NCBI GenBank assembly: GCA_031761405.1
Contig: JASEVX010000008.1
Span: 38,997,800 to 39,061,799, forward strand
Length of the DNA: 64,000 bases
Source of the DNA: Serripes groenlandicus
Lineage: Eukaryota > Mollusca > Bivalvia > Cardiida > Cardiidae
Direction: 5' to 3'
Part shown: piece after piece, positions 9,922 to 21,699 of the stretch
How the letters are laid out: each line of letters starts with the position of its first letter
Position numbering within the stretch: the stretch's first letter is position 1
The notes under the pieces: model-generated
Databases searched by the model: none
What the model saw: only the letters and a program-made list of their open reading frames with translations
Told to the model about the DNA's origin: nothing
Program-made: the position numbers and the translations under genes

Positions 9922-10302
9922 AACCGGATATAAACTTCCCCGCGATGCAGTTGCAAACAGTCGTATATATCGGATGACTGCTCGTTACAAGTCGAGTCAG
10001 AGATTGATCTTTGCGTCAGCCAATCAAACTGTCTCCTTCTGTCGTTATGTATCAACAGGGGGAGATAACACCTATAGATAAACGCGATAGAGAAACGGTG
10101 ATTGCCGAGTGTTCCGATCGTATAGAGTATTTAAATGTAAAGGGTCAATTCGAGACGACATTTTCTGCGGTATCGTCAGATCCAATATACGTAAAGCGAA
10201 GTATTTTGGTCAAATTTCAACGAGATTGAGCAAGGAGATACAGTATCATAATAAACATGTATGTCATCAAATGAGTCGTTTTGACTCTCCCTAACGGGTC
10301 GT
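9922..10302. other. Unassigned intergenic DNA
   Basis: Two overlapping plus-strand open frames of 61-72 codons occur, without recognisable domains. I do not call a gene. Confidence 0.4.
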
Positions 10303-10532
10303 TTAACCCTTTCCCTCATATAGACGCTTTCTGACGCCTCTGCAGCAGACGGATTTTTGAAAACATAGTGACAAAAGAAGAAATTGCTCAGAATGAGCAA
10401 TTTCTCCTTTTGCCACAATGTTTTCCACTTTTAGTCATAGGTTATCCATTCAATTATAGAGATTTTCCATTGTTTGACAATACATGTTCAAAGTCGTCTG
10501 CTATAGAATTGTCGTATGAGAGAAAGGGTTAA
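10303..10532. mobile_element. FB-A foldback element, full-length
   Basis: The ends are TTAACCCTTTCCCTCATATA and GTATGAGAGAAAGGGTTAA. Arms GCAGCAGACGGAT and GTCGTCTGCTATAG and hairpin apex GCTCAGAATGAGC are all present. Its orientation is opposite to the 11927 copy. Confidence 0.88.
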
Positions 10533-11363
10533 AGGTTAATTGGCTTAACACTAATTTGGCTACTATTCTAGATTGTTTTCGAAATGTGCATTTTGTACCA
10601 AATTACATGTACATGTTCAGGCTCTAGTGAAACTGTTTCCAGTAATGGGAAGCTACTATAGATTGAGAAATTGACAATTAAGTAATTGAGTGCTGATATT
10701 GTAATATTACTTTAACATTAGTTATTGATTCCAGTCGAGAGAAAAGGCTAACAGGATAACGCTAAGTCGCTTCAACAAATGTGAACGAAGGCATGTATTA
10801 TAGATTGCCCAGAGATAATTTGGGTATTTATTTAGTCTAAATAGATACTTTGGGTATTTTTTTTAGTCTAAATACCTATGTAGTGGGTACTCAGATTAAT
10901 CGTCTCTATGTTGGAGGATTGTGACAATTCAATGAAAGACCTGCTTTTTAAAAAAGAAAACAAGAAAAAAGAACTAAGATTTAAATCTAACAAAAATACA
11001 TTGAAACAGTTAAAGAAGTAAACCACTAACGTTTAATCAATACGACATTCGTTGATTGCTCTTATTTTATTAAATTCCGTACCACACAAATAAAGAAAAC
11101 CACCAAGATAACCAATATTGAACACTATTCAACCGTCTCCCGAGACACTCGTTTGTCTGCTTACCGAACGCCTTTACAGGAGTAGACGAGACAAGCGAAA
11201 AGAGCCATTTACGTTCTTGAAATCGAAATGTGAATGCTTGGATGAGACGCCGTGCCGCGCGTTCTGCACACAATATGTATAGGGGCATTGGCAAACGTGT
11301 TATTTAAGACACGTTAAATTAGAGTCAATGTAATATCTGTCTAATTTCCACATTATACATGTA
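10533..11363. other. Unassigned intergenic DNA
   Basis: Near 10815-10880 the segment TTTGGGTATTTATTTAGTCT is followed by a diverged second copy, a short local duplication. Nothing coding is recognised. Confidence 0.4.
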
Positions 11364-11542
11364 CAGTCCAACCTGTGTTTAAAGACCACCCATGGGAAGA
11401 GAACAATATGGTCTTTGTTCACGTGTGGTCTTTAAATACAGGGTCAATTAATGCATAATAAGACATTAGGAAACTAAAAGTGAGGTCGTTATAGACAGGA
11501 ATTGCTATTCCAAGGTGGTCTTTAGGACAGGTTTGACTATAT
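11364..11542. mobile_element. FB-F foldback element (TACAGTC type)
   Basis: The left end CAGTCCAACCTGTGTTTAAA is the imperfect inverse of the right end CTTTAGGACAGGTTTGACTA. TA lies at each edge, which would suit a Tc1/mariner-like origin. It is about 180 bp and non-coding, with an internal GTGGTCTTTAAATACAGG repeat of the end. Confidence 0.65.
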
Positions 11543-11926
11543 ATAGATATGAGTCACGTGTACCGATTTTAGCTCTTAATGACATTTTGCTTTAACCGCA
11601 TTTAAAGACATATTGGCATACTACTAGTGGGGTTACATTTCCAGTTTTCTTGTCAGGAGGTGAGTCTAGACTCTAACATTTTACGCGGACGATAAAGACA
11701 CTGGTGATACGTTGCGATACATAGTGATCCCACAATTCTTAGACTCCGTTTATGAATTGTAGTCGGAAAAAAGGGCAAAATATCATTCAATATACCACAT
11801 ACATATATTTGTAATACAATTGTTTTAAAATTAAAATAGTGAACTAATATTATTTTTATATCAATTTCGCTCTATGTTTTAGATAAGCCTTTCGGTCCGA
11901 ATGGACAGTAACTGTAATTTAAGCAA
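11543..11926. other. Unassigned intergenic DNA
   Basis: AT-rich, with no recognised feature. Confidence 0.4.
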
Positions 11927-12156
11927 TTAACCCTTTCCCTCATACGACAATTCTGCAGCAGACGACTTTAAACATATTTTGTCAAAAAATAGAAAATCTC
12001 TATAATTGAATGGATAACCTATGACTTAAAGTGGAAAACATTGTGGCAAAAGGAGAAATTGCTTGTTTAGAGCAATTTCTTCTTTTGTCACTATGTTTTC
12101 AAAAAGCCGTCTGCTGCAGAGGCGTCAGAAAGCGTCTATAGGAGGGAAATGGTTAA
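11927..12156. mobile_element. FB-A foldback element, full-length
   Basis: The ends are TTAACCCTTTCCCTCATACG and TATAGGAGGGAAATGGTTAA. The central hairpin is GGCAAAAGGAGAAATTGCTT / AGAGCAATTTCTTCTTTTG. Subterminal PstI-like CTGCAG motifs occur on both sides. Confidence 0.88.
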
Positions 12157-13019
12157 AACAATTGAATATGTTAAACGGTTCTATTCCGTAGAGAATTAAT
12201 ACATATAGATCAACATAAAAATACTCTATAATTCAACACTTCACGTTCTTTTAAGATGGACGCAACATAGTGTGTTATATTTATTAAAAAATGACATGAA
12301 GAAAAGGCCTATGTCCGAAATATTTTGATTTTTAGAGTGTTTTTATTTTGAGCTTAAACAATTAAGACAGTTAAATTGTTTAAGTCAAGGCTTGGTGAAA
12401 TCTTGGCACGCAAATTACTTCTGTAGAATAACTGAACAATCATCAGCCTTTATGCCAAGTTTGGGACCTTTAGCAGACCGTATCTACATAAATGGTATTG
12501 AAATAACTGGGAAGCTGCGAATCCTTTCTCTATGAAGCCATGGTACATAGCACCAAACTCAGATGCCAGCTTTTAGGCCATATCTAAGAGCTAGTCAACT
12601 TTAGTTTTGGACTAGTAGTGTTCAATCGATAACAATAATAACAGTCAATCCATTAATTAATGCAAAGTTATACTTCATTTTTACATTTTTCCTTCCGCAG
12701 GATATATAAGTAACTTCAGATGCTCTAACGGCGACCTTACAATAAAAAGACATATACACATTTAAATTTCAAATAATGACTGTTTATGCTCTATATGTCT
12801 TGATAAAAGATGAGTTTCATTTCTTTTTCGAACGTCCTACATTTGATGATTACAGATGCATTCATTTTTAGTGAACCCTGAATTAACGACAGGACAAAAT
12901 TCCTTGAGAGCTCGTTCAATGTGTTATATAAACGCATACACTATTCTTTATTGTGGACCAGTTGCCTAAATTACTAATTAACTATATATATAATAATACA
13001 TAGTTGGTCCTGTCGATTC
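12157..13019. other. Unassigned intergenic DNA
   Basis: No gene, RNA gene or repeat family is recognised on either strand. Confidence 0.4.
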
Positions 13020-13602
13020 CTACGTCAGCTCTAAAGGGACACACACATTTTTAACGAATTATTTTTTCTCAAAAAATAATACAGTTAACGCGATCGTGTT
13101 TGTTTGCGGATGTCACGGTTAAACTACACTTCCGCTTAGAATACACATTAGCTGCACCTAAATAGTCCTAGTATTTTTTCGATATTAAAATGAATTCTAC
13201 GTGTTATTTCAATACAGTGAAGTCATAATTATACTATCGAATCATCATAGATAATCAATTTTCTAGAAAATATCAAATTAACAGTACGCGCATATATTTC
13301 ATTTGTCGGCAGGTACGTATAAGGCACGAGTATGAATTTTAGTCGTATGCCCATTCACTAGAAGTCGACCCCACGCTGTATAGAACAATGTTAATCTCAC
13401 AAATATGCCACCACGCAGAGCTCAGTGAAATAGTCAGTGTGCATTTTAAGCGCTCGCATCGCCGTTGTTTCTCCTTTTTCCAACATGATAACGATGATCA
13501 AAGGGGCTTTCTAATTATAGATCATGGTTTACATACGCGCGCATTCAGTTAGCTATATATATATATATACGAAAGTAACGCTCTAACGTTGTATCAAAGT
13601 AC

Positions 13603-13698
13603 CGTGGTGTGATGGAGAGCGTGTACATCTACTAATCATGGACTACCTATGGACGCGAGTTCGAGTCCCAATAGGAACTATTTTTTTTTTTTTTTTTA
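13603..13698 (+). repeat. tRNA-like remnant with poly-T tract
   Basis: An A-box-like GTGGTGTGATGG and a B-box GCGAGTTCGAGTCCC are spaced as in a tRNA gene and followed by 17 T residues. The acceptor strands do not pair, so I read it as a SINE head or tRNA pseudogene rather than an active tRNA. Confidence 0.4.
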
Positions 13699-14105
13699 AT
13701 TCTTATTTTATGCGATTTGTTAAACCTTATAGATTTATAATAATTAATTCACTCACATGAAACATAGTTATAATATAAGCCGAAATCCTGGATCCGCCCC
13801 TGGTGACGAAAACAAATCGAACTAACAATGTAAATCTCACAAATATGCCATGGGTGTTTTGACAGACTTAACGCAGAGCTCAGTGAAAGTTAAACGCTCG
13901 CATCGCCGTTGAAATGCTACATTTACTAAAACTGTCAACTGATAAAAAAAATCTCTGGACAAAAATATTAATAATAATAAAATAGACTAAATTGTGCAAT
14001 AGCATGATCAATTGCATTCATAAATTAGATTTTACAATACATGTTCAAAATAATTCGTTACCAGTATTTTCAGTACTTTGATTATAAATTACATACGAAT
14101 TTTTG

Positions 14106-14173
14106 TTTATCTCGTTCGCACGACTTAGTATCTCGTGCGCGCACGAGATACTAAGTCGTGCGAACGAGATAAA
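14106..14173. repeat. Spacerless 68-bp perfect palindrome
   Basis: The sequence is its own inverse around TCGTGCGCGCACGA at 14139/14140, with 34-bp perfect arms. Imperfect pairing continues to about 14082 and 14198. It sits at the right end of FB-G and could extrude as a cruciform. Confidence 0.92.
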
Positions 14174-14397
14174 AAAAAAAATCGTATGTAATTTATAAAA
14201 ATGTGTTTGTCCCTTTAGAGCTGCCGTAGATTCTGAATATTTGATGTCACCATGATACCGCAATATTCGCAAGCATTACTACGTTGTACCGTATACTACC
14301 TGGGTAGTCCGTTTTGTGACCGTAGCAATTATGTAAGTACCGGAATGTCGGAGTCAAAACAACTTGCTTTATCTCTGCAGCAAGCTATTCAAACATC

Positions 14398-14661
14398 TGA
14401 GCCGTTCCACGAGAAAACTAACATTATGGTATCTGCGTAATGTATCGAACCATATCAGCCTGCGCACTCCGCGGAGGCTAATCCGGGCAACCACATCCCG
14501 TCTCAGGGGGATAGAGATATTGGGTAACAATTCCAGAAACAGAAAATCCACAGGAGGCGAAAAAGTGTCTGTCCAAGTTAGCCTGCGCGGCATGCTAAGG
14601 CTGATCCGGGTCGATACTTTACGCAGAGTCCACAATGTTGGTTTTCTCGCGGGACGGCTCA
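14398..14661. mobile_element. FB-B foldback element
   Basis: The ends are TGAGCCGTTCCACGAGAAAA and TTTTCTCGCGGGACGGCTCA, with a complete FB-B interior. Open frames on both strands across it are passive. Confidence 0.86.
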
Positions 14662-15039
14662 ATTATTTTGAGTTAACCTTTTGACTGATAGAACCGATTT
14701 CGCGACGCCTGTGTAAGCAGTTTAAAGCCATGCTAGCCGATGCATCCGCGTCATTCGACCAGGCGCTACACTGTTGGTGCTCAACTCAACATTTTTATCT
14801 TGATGCGCATGGACTCTTCCAAATGCAAAGCTGGACAGGAAGGACCATTTTATAAATCCAGATTGTAAAAGGTTAAATGCTACATAACAGTACGGTTAAT
14901 GGAACCGTAAGCCATGCATGCGTTCCGTGAAGCAGCCTGACAACCACCAGAGGAAAAGTAGCTGGAATTTAATTGGTGGGTTGACCACTTTTATTTGTGG
15001 AATGGCTGTCGTTAGCTTGCGTAACACTTCACTAAGTGC
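14662..15039. other. Unassigned intergenic DNA
   Basis: No recognised feature. Confidence 0.4.
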
Positions 15040-15244
15040 TTAACCCGTGTCCACATACACAACATCTACAGCAGGCGACTTTTAAATTATATTGACAAAA
15101 TATGGTATTTTTTTATTTAAAAAAACAAACAAATATTGGGTATAGTTAAAAATATCATGAGCAATATTTTCTTATGCCAACATATGTTCAAACGTCGTCT
15201 GCTGCTAAGGCGTTAGAAAGCGTCTTTATGTGATAACAGGTTAA
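15040..15244. mobile_element. FB-A foldback element, diverged
   Basis: TTAACCCGTGTCC at the left, GTCGTCTGCTGCTAAGGCG at the right and a terminal TTAA are retained. The central hairpin is mostly deleted. Confidence 0.65.
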
Positions 15245-16660
15245 ATGCTTATTCATCACGGTATCATTTTCTAACCGACGGGAAGACAATTTGATTTGCA
15301 TTTCCTTTTGAAACAGTTCGTCTGAAAACAGGAATATTTTTACATATATATAGATCGATTGGTTCCAGTCTAGGCTAGGCATATCATTACTGAATATAGG
15401 AAATCATTAGTGACCAGTGAACTATTGACCCTGGTGACCACCGCTGACAGGATTAGATGCTGTTGAATACATATTAATAGTATTAGATGGGATATATATT
15501 CACAGCAGATTAGTTGTTATCGGCAATGACATCTAGATACAATAAAAGTAGAATATATTCATACTGAATCAATCCACGTTATCCGATTAGGGGCCGAATG
15601 GCAGGTGTGACCACTGGGGGTTTAGTTTATCATGTACAGATTGTTTTGTGTTTTACGCAGCTTTCCACAATTAAATCTAAAAATGTTTCGAGCATGGAAA
15701 CAGATGAATTGATTGTTTGGTATTTTAACGCCGCTTTAAACAATATTTCACGAGGTTTGGCCATGGTTTGGCTTATATTTATTCAAAGTTGGCTGCTATG
15801 TTGTATATGGGAAAGGGTTTAATTGTGACATACTGAATCAATATCGATATAGTGCAAGAAACGCTATTACTCAACACAACAATAACAATACAAAGCTATC
15901 TTAAAATGTAATAAGCTGCCAGTATTATTTATTGTTTTATATTTTTTAAATAAATAAAATTAGCATATTTACATTAAAAGTTAATTGTGACATAATGTTT
16001 ACTTTTCTGAAAGTGAAAATGAATATCTAAAAACATTTTCAAATGAATCATGATAATACAAATTTAAAATATCTTCTGAAGGCTAGAAGTAGATGATTAA
16101 GAAAATTAATAGACATGCCAGTCTGCCAGACCGACGGTGAACACATCAATTTAGTGCTGACGTAAGCGTGAAACCCAACGTACTTATTATACACTTACAA
16201 ATCTGCATATTCATGCTAAGGAACAAATGGATACTGCTTTGAACACGTTTATCAAAATCATCAATACTCTTTAATCATCAAATTTTCGACCACGTGGTCT
16301 TTATCAAGATTAATTACACATTAATACATCTTGATAAAGACCAATTGGTGATATAAATAGTTTTACTGACTTTCTTCCCTTTGGAAGAAACACAGATCTA
16401 TACACAGATCTAACATTGATTTTATTAAAATAACTATCTAGATCTATATTTTATTTATATATTATTTAGAAACACAGATATGTTATTTATGTTATTAAAA
16501 TAACTATTTAGCAGTGCAGACTCAGATAAAAATGTGCAGATGCGAATGCGTTGGTTGATCTTGATTTACATTGGTTGCAAATGACCTAAGGTTGGCATCG
16601 TGGCATCCATTCTCGACATATGTTTAGATGAAATATGAAGAGCTATTCATGTACATGGGA
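15245..16660. other. Unassigned DNA with minor repeats
   Basis: Small items only. An S2 tail scrap lies near 15645-15690, and an FB-A right-end scrap near 15780-15825 (GTATATGGGAAAGGGTTTAA). A hairpin with 15-bp perfect arms (GGTCTTTATCAAGAT and its inverse) lies at about 16297-16347. No gene is seen. Confidence 0.45.
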
Positions 16661-16828
16661 TTAACCCTTTCCCACTAGCAGACCCATTCTGACAGGTTTA
16701 CAGCAGACGACTTTTGCCACAAATTTTACAACTCTAAATAATAATTAAATTCTCATTCATTTCACATCTTTGCCAATATGTTTTCGAAGCCGTCTGCTGC
16801 AGAATTGTAGTATATGGAAAAGGGATAA
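16661..16828. mobile_element. FB-A foldback element, internally deleted
   Basis: The left end TTAACCCTTTCCCACTAGC and the right arm GCCGTCTGCTGCAGAATTG remain. Most of the central hairpin is gone. Confidence 0.68.
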
Positions 16829-16921
16829 CTATTATGGTTCAGAAATTTAGAACTATCACATGCACCCTTTCTCGTCGTACGAGGCTCGTGTATAATGATG
16901 TGTCTTTATTTATATTCATAT

Positions 16922-17090
16922 TGGTCCCGGTAGCCAAAGCGGTAGCGATGGGGCTAATGCAGGGGGTTGGTGAGCTTGAGCCACAGCTTGGCCAACATTT
17001 TTTGTCCGACGTTCGACTAAAGAATGAACTGGTCGTCCTGGTATGACTAGAATGTACGTCAATGCGTCACACACACAATACAATCAATTA
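16922..17090 (+). mobile_element. S1 SINE, diverged
   Basis: GGTCCCGGTAGCCAAAGCGG and TTGGTGAGCTTGAGCC are the decayed A- and B-box regions, followed by CTTGGCCAACA and part of the body. It ends at CAATACAATCAATT. Confidence 0.6.
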
Positions 17091-18140
17091 TATGGCATAG
17101 TTGGATAGTTTGTCGATCAACCTGTTATCAGATATTTTAAAAACAGTAAGCAGGAAGGCATTAAGAATATTCAAATCAATTCTTGTTGAATAGAAGATGT
17201 TCGTAGATATGGATATTTCTGACTTTCCTAACCTGTTTCCTAATTATTTTAATTCACATTATGTCTTGTCTTTGTGTTCATTATCTCCATGCTGTCTCTC
17301 CACAGTGAAGTATCTTAATTGGTAAATAATGTAGATCCGGTGGTTGAATAATATTTATAATCCGGGGAAGAAGAAGTCGCCGTGATGTCGGTTGGGGTAC
17401 ATGTGTCCGTGCGCGTATCCGTCCGCGTGCACGATCGGGGTCAAAGGTTATTAGAGGTGTGGCTTAAGAAAAAAAGGAATTAATTTATTTATTCCGTAAC
17501 CACTTAATTATGGTAATGCTTAAGTGGTCATTATTTAGTTTGCAAACAATAGATATTGTACATGTAACAACACTTAAGGCGTCAATCCGTGCTGTTTTCG
17601 TCTCCGGACTATTTTTCTTTAGTTTATGGGACCGAGACTAGATAAGGTGTTCTTTTTGACAACTATACATTTGTGACATGCCCGTTTGCTGATTTACAAC
17701 CCATTTGTATAATGTCAATCGGATATTTATGCTTAATCTTATACTTACTCTAGGGCATACCTAGATCACTTGTATGTTTCCTCATTTTCTTGTGGTACGT
17801 CGGGTACCAGACTACACTGTAAGTCACTATTGATGGTTCATGATAGACGTAATTATAAATACTATAGGTACGCGGGTACCAGCCTGTAAAAACAGTATGT
17901 TTTCTTAGATTTATCGGTAAACATTGTAAACATCACATAACAATTCCCTCCTCTTTGTGTAAACAGTGCCAAAGGTCAACAACCGAAATTCTGAACAACG
18001 TTCTTCCTTCTCTAGACCTGTCATGCAATACCAACAGTTCGTAAACTAGTTTTAACCTATAGAGATACTCCTTTACTTTTGTGAACGATTTCAAGTCCTC
18101 CAAGGCGAAAACCACAGAGCACAGAGGACTTAGAGCACAT
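17091..18140. other. Unassigned DNA
   Basis: A P-type scrap with GTCCGTGCGCGTATCCGTCC is at 17.38-17.46 kb. A short repeat of CTTAAGTGG and its inverse is near 17.50-17.53 kb. No exon recognised. Confidence 0.4.
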
Positions 18141-18381
18141 GGGAATTATTGCTACATACAACATTACTGCAGCAGATGACTTTGGAAACACATAGGCAAA
18201 ACAATGGAAAACTTCTACAAATAAAATAATAATTATTTAATTAATTTATCTAAAAGAGTTCAAACATTTTGGCAAATAGAGAGATTACTCATTATGAGAA
18301 ATGTCTCCATTTGCCACATATTTTTCAAAAGTCGTCTGCTGCAGAGGCGTCAGAAAACGTCTGTATTTGGGAAAGGGTTTA
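18141..18381. mobile_element. FB-A foldback element
   Basis: GCAGCAGATGACTTTGGAAA, the hairpin GCAAATAGAGAGATTACTC / GAGAAATGTCTCCATTTGCC and GTCGTCTGCTGCAGAGGCGT are present. The terminal repeats are weak on the left and GGGAAAGGGTTTA on the right. Confidence 0.75.
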
Positions 18382-18862
18382 CGTTAGATCACTACACCAC
18401 ATTTGAGACAAATATGTCGTCGAGAAAAACTAGAGCTACCGCATTTTGACTTGAACATGTTGAATCAGATTTTTTGTCTAGATGTTATCTAGGCTTAGTC
18501 GAGTTATGTCGGATAAAAAAAAAGGTCACGATGCCTTTTTAAAAAAAAAAGAAATTTCTAGTTGCCACTCTTAAGGTCGTCTTATTAATTGAGCATGAAA
18601 ATGTGTTTCTTCTTGATATCTGGGCTAACTTAAAATATGGGTTGTGTCAGAAACGCCAATTTACATATACAACGTCAAATGTTATATCTAAAAGTGCGTC
18701 CTAAGTCGTCTATGCCCGGAGAAGAGAAATACGATATTCTTACCGCAACTATTTTTTACTTTACTGTACTGTCCTGTATCTGAGTTAATTGACTGTCCTA
18801 AGTCGGTTAATGAAATACAAATCGGCGTAACCGGTATTGAGATAATAATTATAATGGAGCCC
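18382..18862. other. Unassigned DNA
   Basis: No recognised feature. Confidence 0.4.
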
Positions 18863-19290
18863 GCTTTTTAGCTCCACTGGCTGAAAGGCAGTCGAGCTTA
18901 TATATGTCATGACGAATTGTCCGCCGTGCGTGCATCCGTGTCCGAGTCCGTCCGTGCGTTCGTCAATATCTTCTCCTCTGTAACCGGTGGGTCAATTGGA
19001 ATGAAACTTCACAGAAAGCATCCTCTCAATGTCCTTACCAAAATTCCTTCAAATACGTTTCATCCATTTCTGGTTTCCATGGCAACCGAAATAAATAAAC
19101 TGAAAACAAATTCTCCTACCAAACCGGTTGGCCGATTTTCAAATAATTGACAAGAAGTGTTCCTTGGCTGACCCCTATGATCTTTTGGGGGCGGGCTTGT
19201 TTCGCCTTATATAGTTATAGTGAAAACAATCTTCTTCTCCGAAAGTGTCTTGCAGGTTTCCAAATAATTGTGATTAATTGTGATAATATT
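18863..19290 (+). repeat. P3: pearl-like long dispersed repeat, 3'-truncated
   Basis: It starts CTTTTTAGCTCCACTGGC and goes through a GTCCGTCCGTGCG stretch into TTCTCCTCTGTAACCGGTGG and an internal approximate repeat. This beginning (TTTTTAGCTC...) matches P2 at 27.2 kb and P1 at 31.3 kb. Repeats with this opening are abundant in bivalve genomes. Helitron-like (Helentron-derived) origin is a possibility I cannot test here. Confidence 0.6.
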
Positions 19291-19412
19291 ATAGCTCTGA
19301 GATTCTTACAGTCTAGTCAATGTGTGTAATCATGGTATGTAATTGACCCGATGGCTAACAAGCTGATCAGACTGTGCTGAAACATTGTTTACACATTTCC
19401 GAAGCCCTATTA

Positions 19413-19545
19413 TTAAGAGCTCCAGATAAAGGGAGTATTTCATGTTCTAAACTACTTATTTGACCTCCAAAACCAATGCTGTGGGTGCTCAAAAGAATCG
19501 TCTCAGTGAGACGATTACATTTGTTCTCAAAACATTGGTTTTAAT
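19413..19545. repeat. FB-L foldback element
   Basis: AGAGCTCCAGATAAAGGGAG and TTTGACCTCCAAAACCAATG lead into nested inverted pairs: AAAACCAATG with CATTGGTTTT, and AATCGTCTC with GAGACGATT. Confidence 0.7.
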
Positions 19546-19591
19546 TAGTTTTACGTAATATATCATGGGATAAAGACCCGTCAACTCATCC

Positions 19592-19755
19592 TTATCTTCG
19601 TCTTCCACCAATGGGCTAAGTCTATGTGGAAAAGCAGGCAGTTGCTTGGGAAGATTGTTGTGTGGAGTACTGGTGTCAGAAAACCAGGAAATGCATGAGT
19701 AGGCAAACTGGCCGCCGTAATATAACTGAGAAATTGTTAAAAACGGCGTTAAACC

Positions 19756-19786
<31 letters not shown>

Positions 19787-19787
19787 G
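19592..19787 (+). mobile_element. S1 SINE, 5'-truncated
   Basis: It starts in the body (CTTCCACCAATGGGCTAAGT) and continues to a long pure tail of CAATCAATCA units. The tRNA-like head is absent. Confidence 0.85.
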
Positions 19788-20057
19788 CCTTATCTAGTCC
19801 TGGGCGATATTTTCCTACACGGAGACTCGTTTTATGATACGAACTGTTAATGTCACATGACATATTCTAACAGTCGTATGGTTTGAAAAATGTAAAGGAG
19901 AGCTTTTGTTTTTAAATCTAAACTTAGTTAAAAAAAGAAGGTGCTGTTTGTAATTGAGAGTTTTGAAAAATTGATAGTTCTCTCACAAATGTTTTTATAG
20001 CCGTTTGCTGTAGTGGTGACAAATGTCGTCTGCGTCATGCATATGGATACATTTAGG

Positions 20058-20307
20058 GGACCGCCTCGGTGGTGTTGGTAGACCGTCCGCCTCGGGTGCG
20101 GGAGGTCGTGGGTTCAATCCCCGTCCGGGTCCTATCAAAGACTTTAAAAATGGTAGTAATGGCTGCCCGGTATGGGGTTAGCAATACGACTGACTGATTT
20201 GTGTCAGGATAAATGGACGAGTAATACTGGTAACTTACCCTGGAAACGCCGTGATATAACTGAAAAACTGTTGAAGTCGGCGTAAAACACCAAACAATCA
20301 ATCAATA
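20058..20307 (+). mobile_element. S2 SINE, full-length
   Basis: The head is GACCGCCTCGGTGGTGTTGG with B-box GGGTTCAATCCCC. It is followed by AAAAATGGTAGTAATGGCTG, ACGACTGACTGATTTGTGTC and the tail GCGTAAAACACCAAACAATC. It is one of the more complete S2 copies. Confidence 0.85.
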
Positions 20308-20949
20308 TTTACGGGACCAGTTAATTCGGTAGTTAAACTACACTAACTACTAAACCTTTTGAAAATAAGTTGTTTGATATCCCTATAAACAAACAAAATT
20401 AATTCCAAAGACTTTAGTCAATGTATACTCTTATAATCATAACTATCCAATATCATAAAAAATGTCATTTTTTTTAACTGTATTTTTACGAACAATTGTA
20501 TTGGCATAATATCAATAAAACAAAGGGACGCTAACATTTCATCAGCAAGAAATGTCCATGAGAATGACAGTGTAAATATCGGGTGTGATAATAAAATGTC
20601 CCTCTTGCTCTGATTGCGTCTTTCTAACGCCTGTTCATTGATCAATACCGTGAAATGTTTTTCTATTCCCCGTGAATGGTGTCCTTTAATCCTTAGTTTG
20701 CCCTGATTGCGTCTTTCTAATGCCTGTTCATTGATCAGCCTATGAAGTCAGTGCCGTGAAATGCTCTTTTTTTTCCTCGTGCTAGGCGTCTCCTTCAATA
20801 TATTTATAACGGAATGACTGAGCCAACGAAAATTTGTATAAACTTCATGTTATTTCGGGGATGGACTGGAAACATTGTGGTACAAGGGTACATTGCTAGT
20901 AACGATAAATTCCTCCAAAAAGACAAACACAGGTGAAGGGTCCATAACG
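20308..20949. other. Unassigned DNA with a local duplication
   Basis: TGATTGCGTCTTTCTAACGC plus CTGTTCATTGATCA at 20609-20644 recurs at 20704-20739, with GCCGTGAAATG following both. An FB-A hairpin scrap lies at 20866-20930. No gene is seen. Confidence 0.5.
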
Positions 20950-21024
20950 TAATTTAATACATATATATGGCATGGAGTTCAACTTCGGCCGCCCTCAATG
21001 CCACCGATATGTATTAAATTACTT
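20950..21024. repeat. Short hairpin repeat
   Basis: GTAATTTAATACATA at the left and TATGTATTAAATTAC at the right are perfect inverses. A second inner pair GGCAT/ATGCC lies between, which suggests a tiny foldback element. Confidence 0.6.
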
Positions 21025-21699
21025 TAATATATCTTTGTCTTGCTTTGGTCTCCGTTAAGATCTCTGAATGTAAGTAGCTCTGACAGTTAACCTGGCCACT
21101 TCCTGCTAGAGTTGCCCCGGCATATAAGTAATGTTCATTATTGTACAACATCCCCCCTCTAGAACGGATATATATATATATGTATTTCAGATACTGCTTT
21201 AAGAGAGGACTGTTCCATATAATGCTCGTGTTTCACGTTCTTAAATTCTTTGGTTTTATCCTTAAAACATATGTTAGTTTAAACAATAGCATATATGTTT
21301 GTGTGGTTGTGAGCGATGATATGCCAAAACCAACCTTAGCGTGATTATTACGTGTCTGAGAAAATGACCAATAATAGGTACTGTTTTATACGAGATGTAG
21401 ATTTTCTTGACATGATATATGACTTATTCGTGAACAAATGCCTTACGGTTGGTTTTTGCTCACCTGAATATACATATGTACTGTTGGAAGATAATACATT
21501 CCGCATATTTGAAGTTCTAGTGTAGACATTGGCGACCTGACTGCTCTATGAGAAACATGCCAATAATCTGTCAAACGTGTCTGTAATATGTTGGAAACAA
21601 TGTCGTGGGTGAGAGGGTGGAGCCTGGTTATACCATCTGTTAATGAGATCACTGTTAATTCATAAACTGTAGAAAGAGCGAACGAACGGATGAGGGTGA
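21025..21699. other. Unassigned DNA
   Basis: No recognised gene or repeat. Confidence 0.4.

Larger units (their letters stand above)
13020..14229. mobile_element. FB-G: 1.2-kb element with inverted ends and a perfect palindrome
   Basis: The ends CTACGTCAGCTCTAAAGGGA and TCCCTTTAGAGCTGCCGTAG are inverse with one mismatch and are flanked by ATTC (13016-13019, 14230-14233). Inside are two diverged direct repeats (TCTCACAAATATGCCA, CAGAGCTCAGTGAAA, CGCTCGCATCGCCGTTG) near 13.39-13.47 and 13.83-13.91 kb. There is also a tRNA-like SINE-head remnant with a long T-run (13.60-13.70 kb), and a spacerless palindrome with 34-bp perfect arms at 14106-14173. No transposase frame is visible. Confidence 0.72.
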
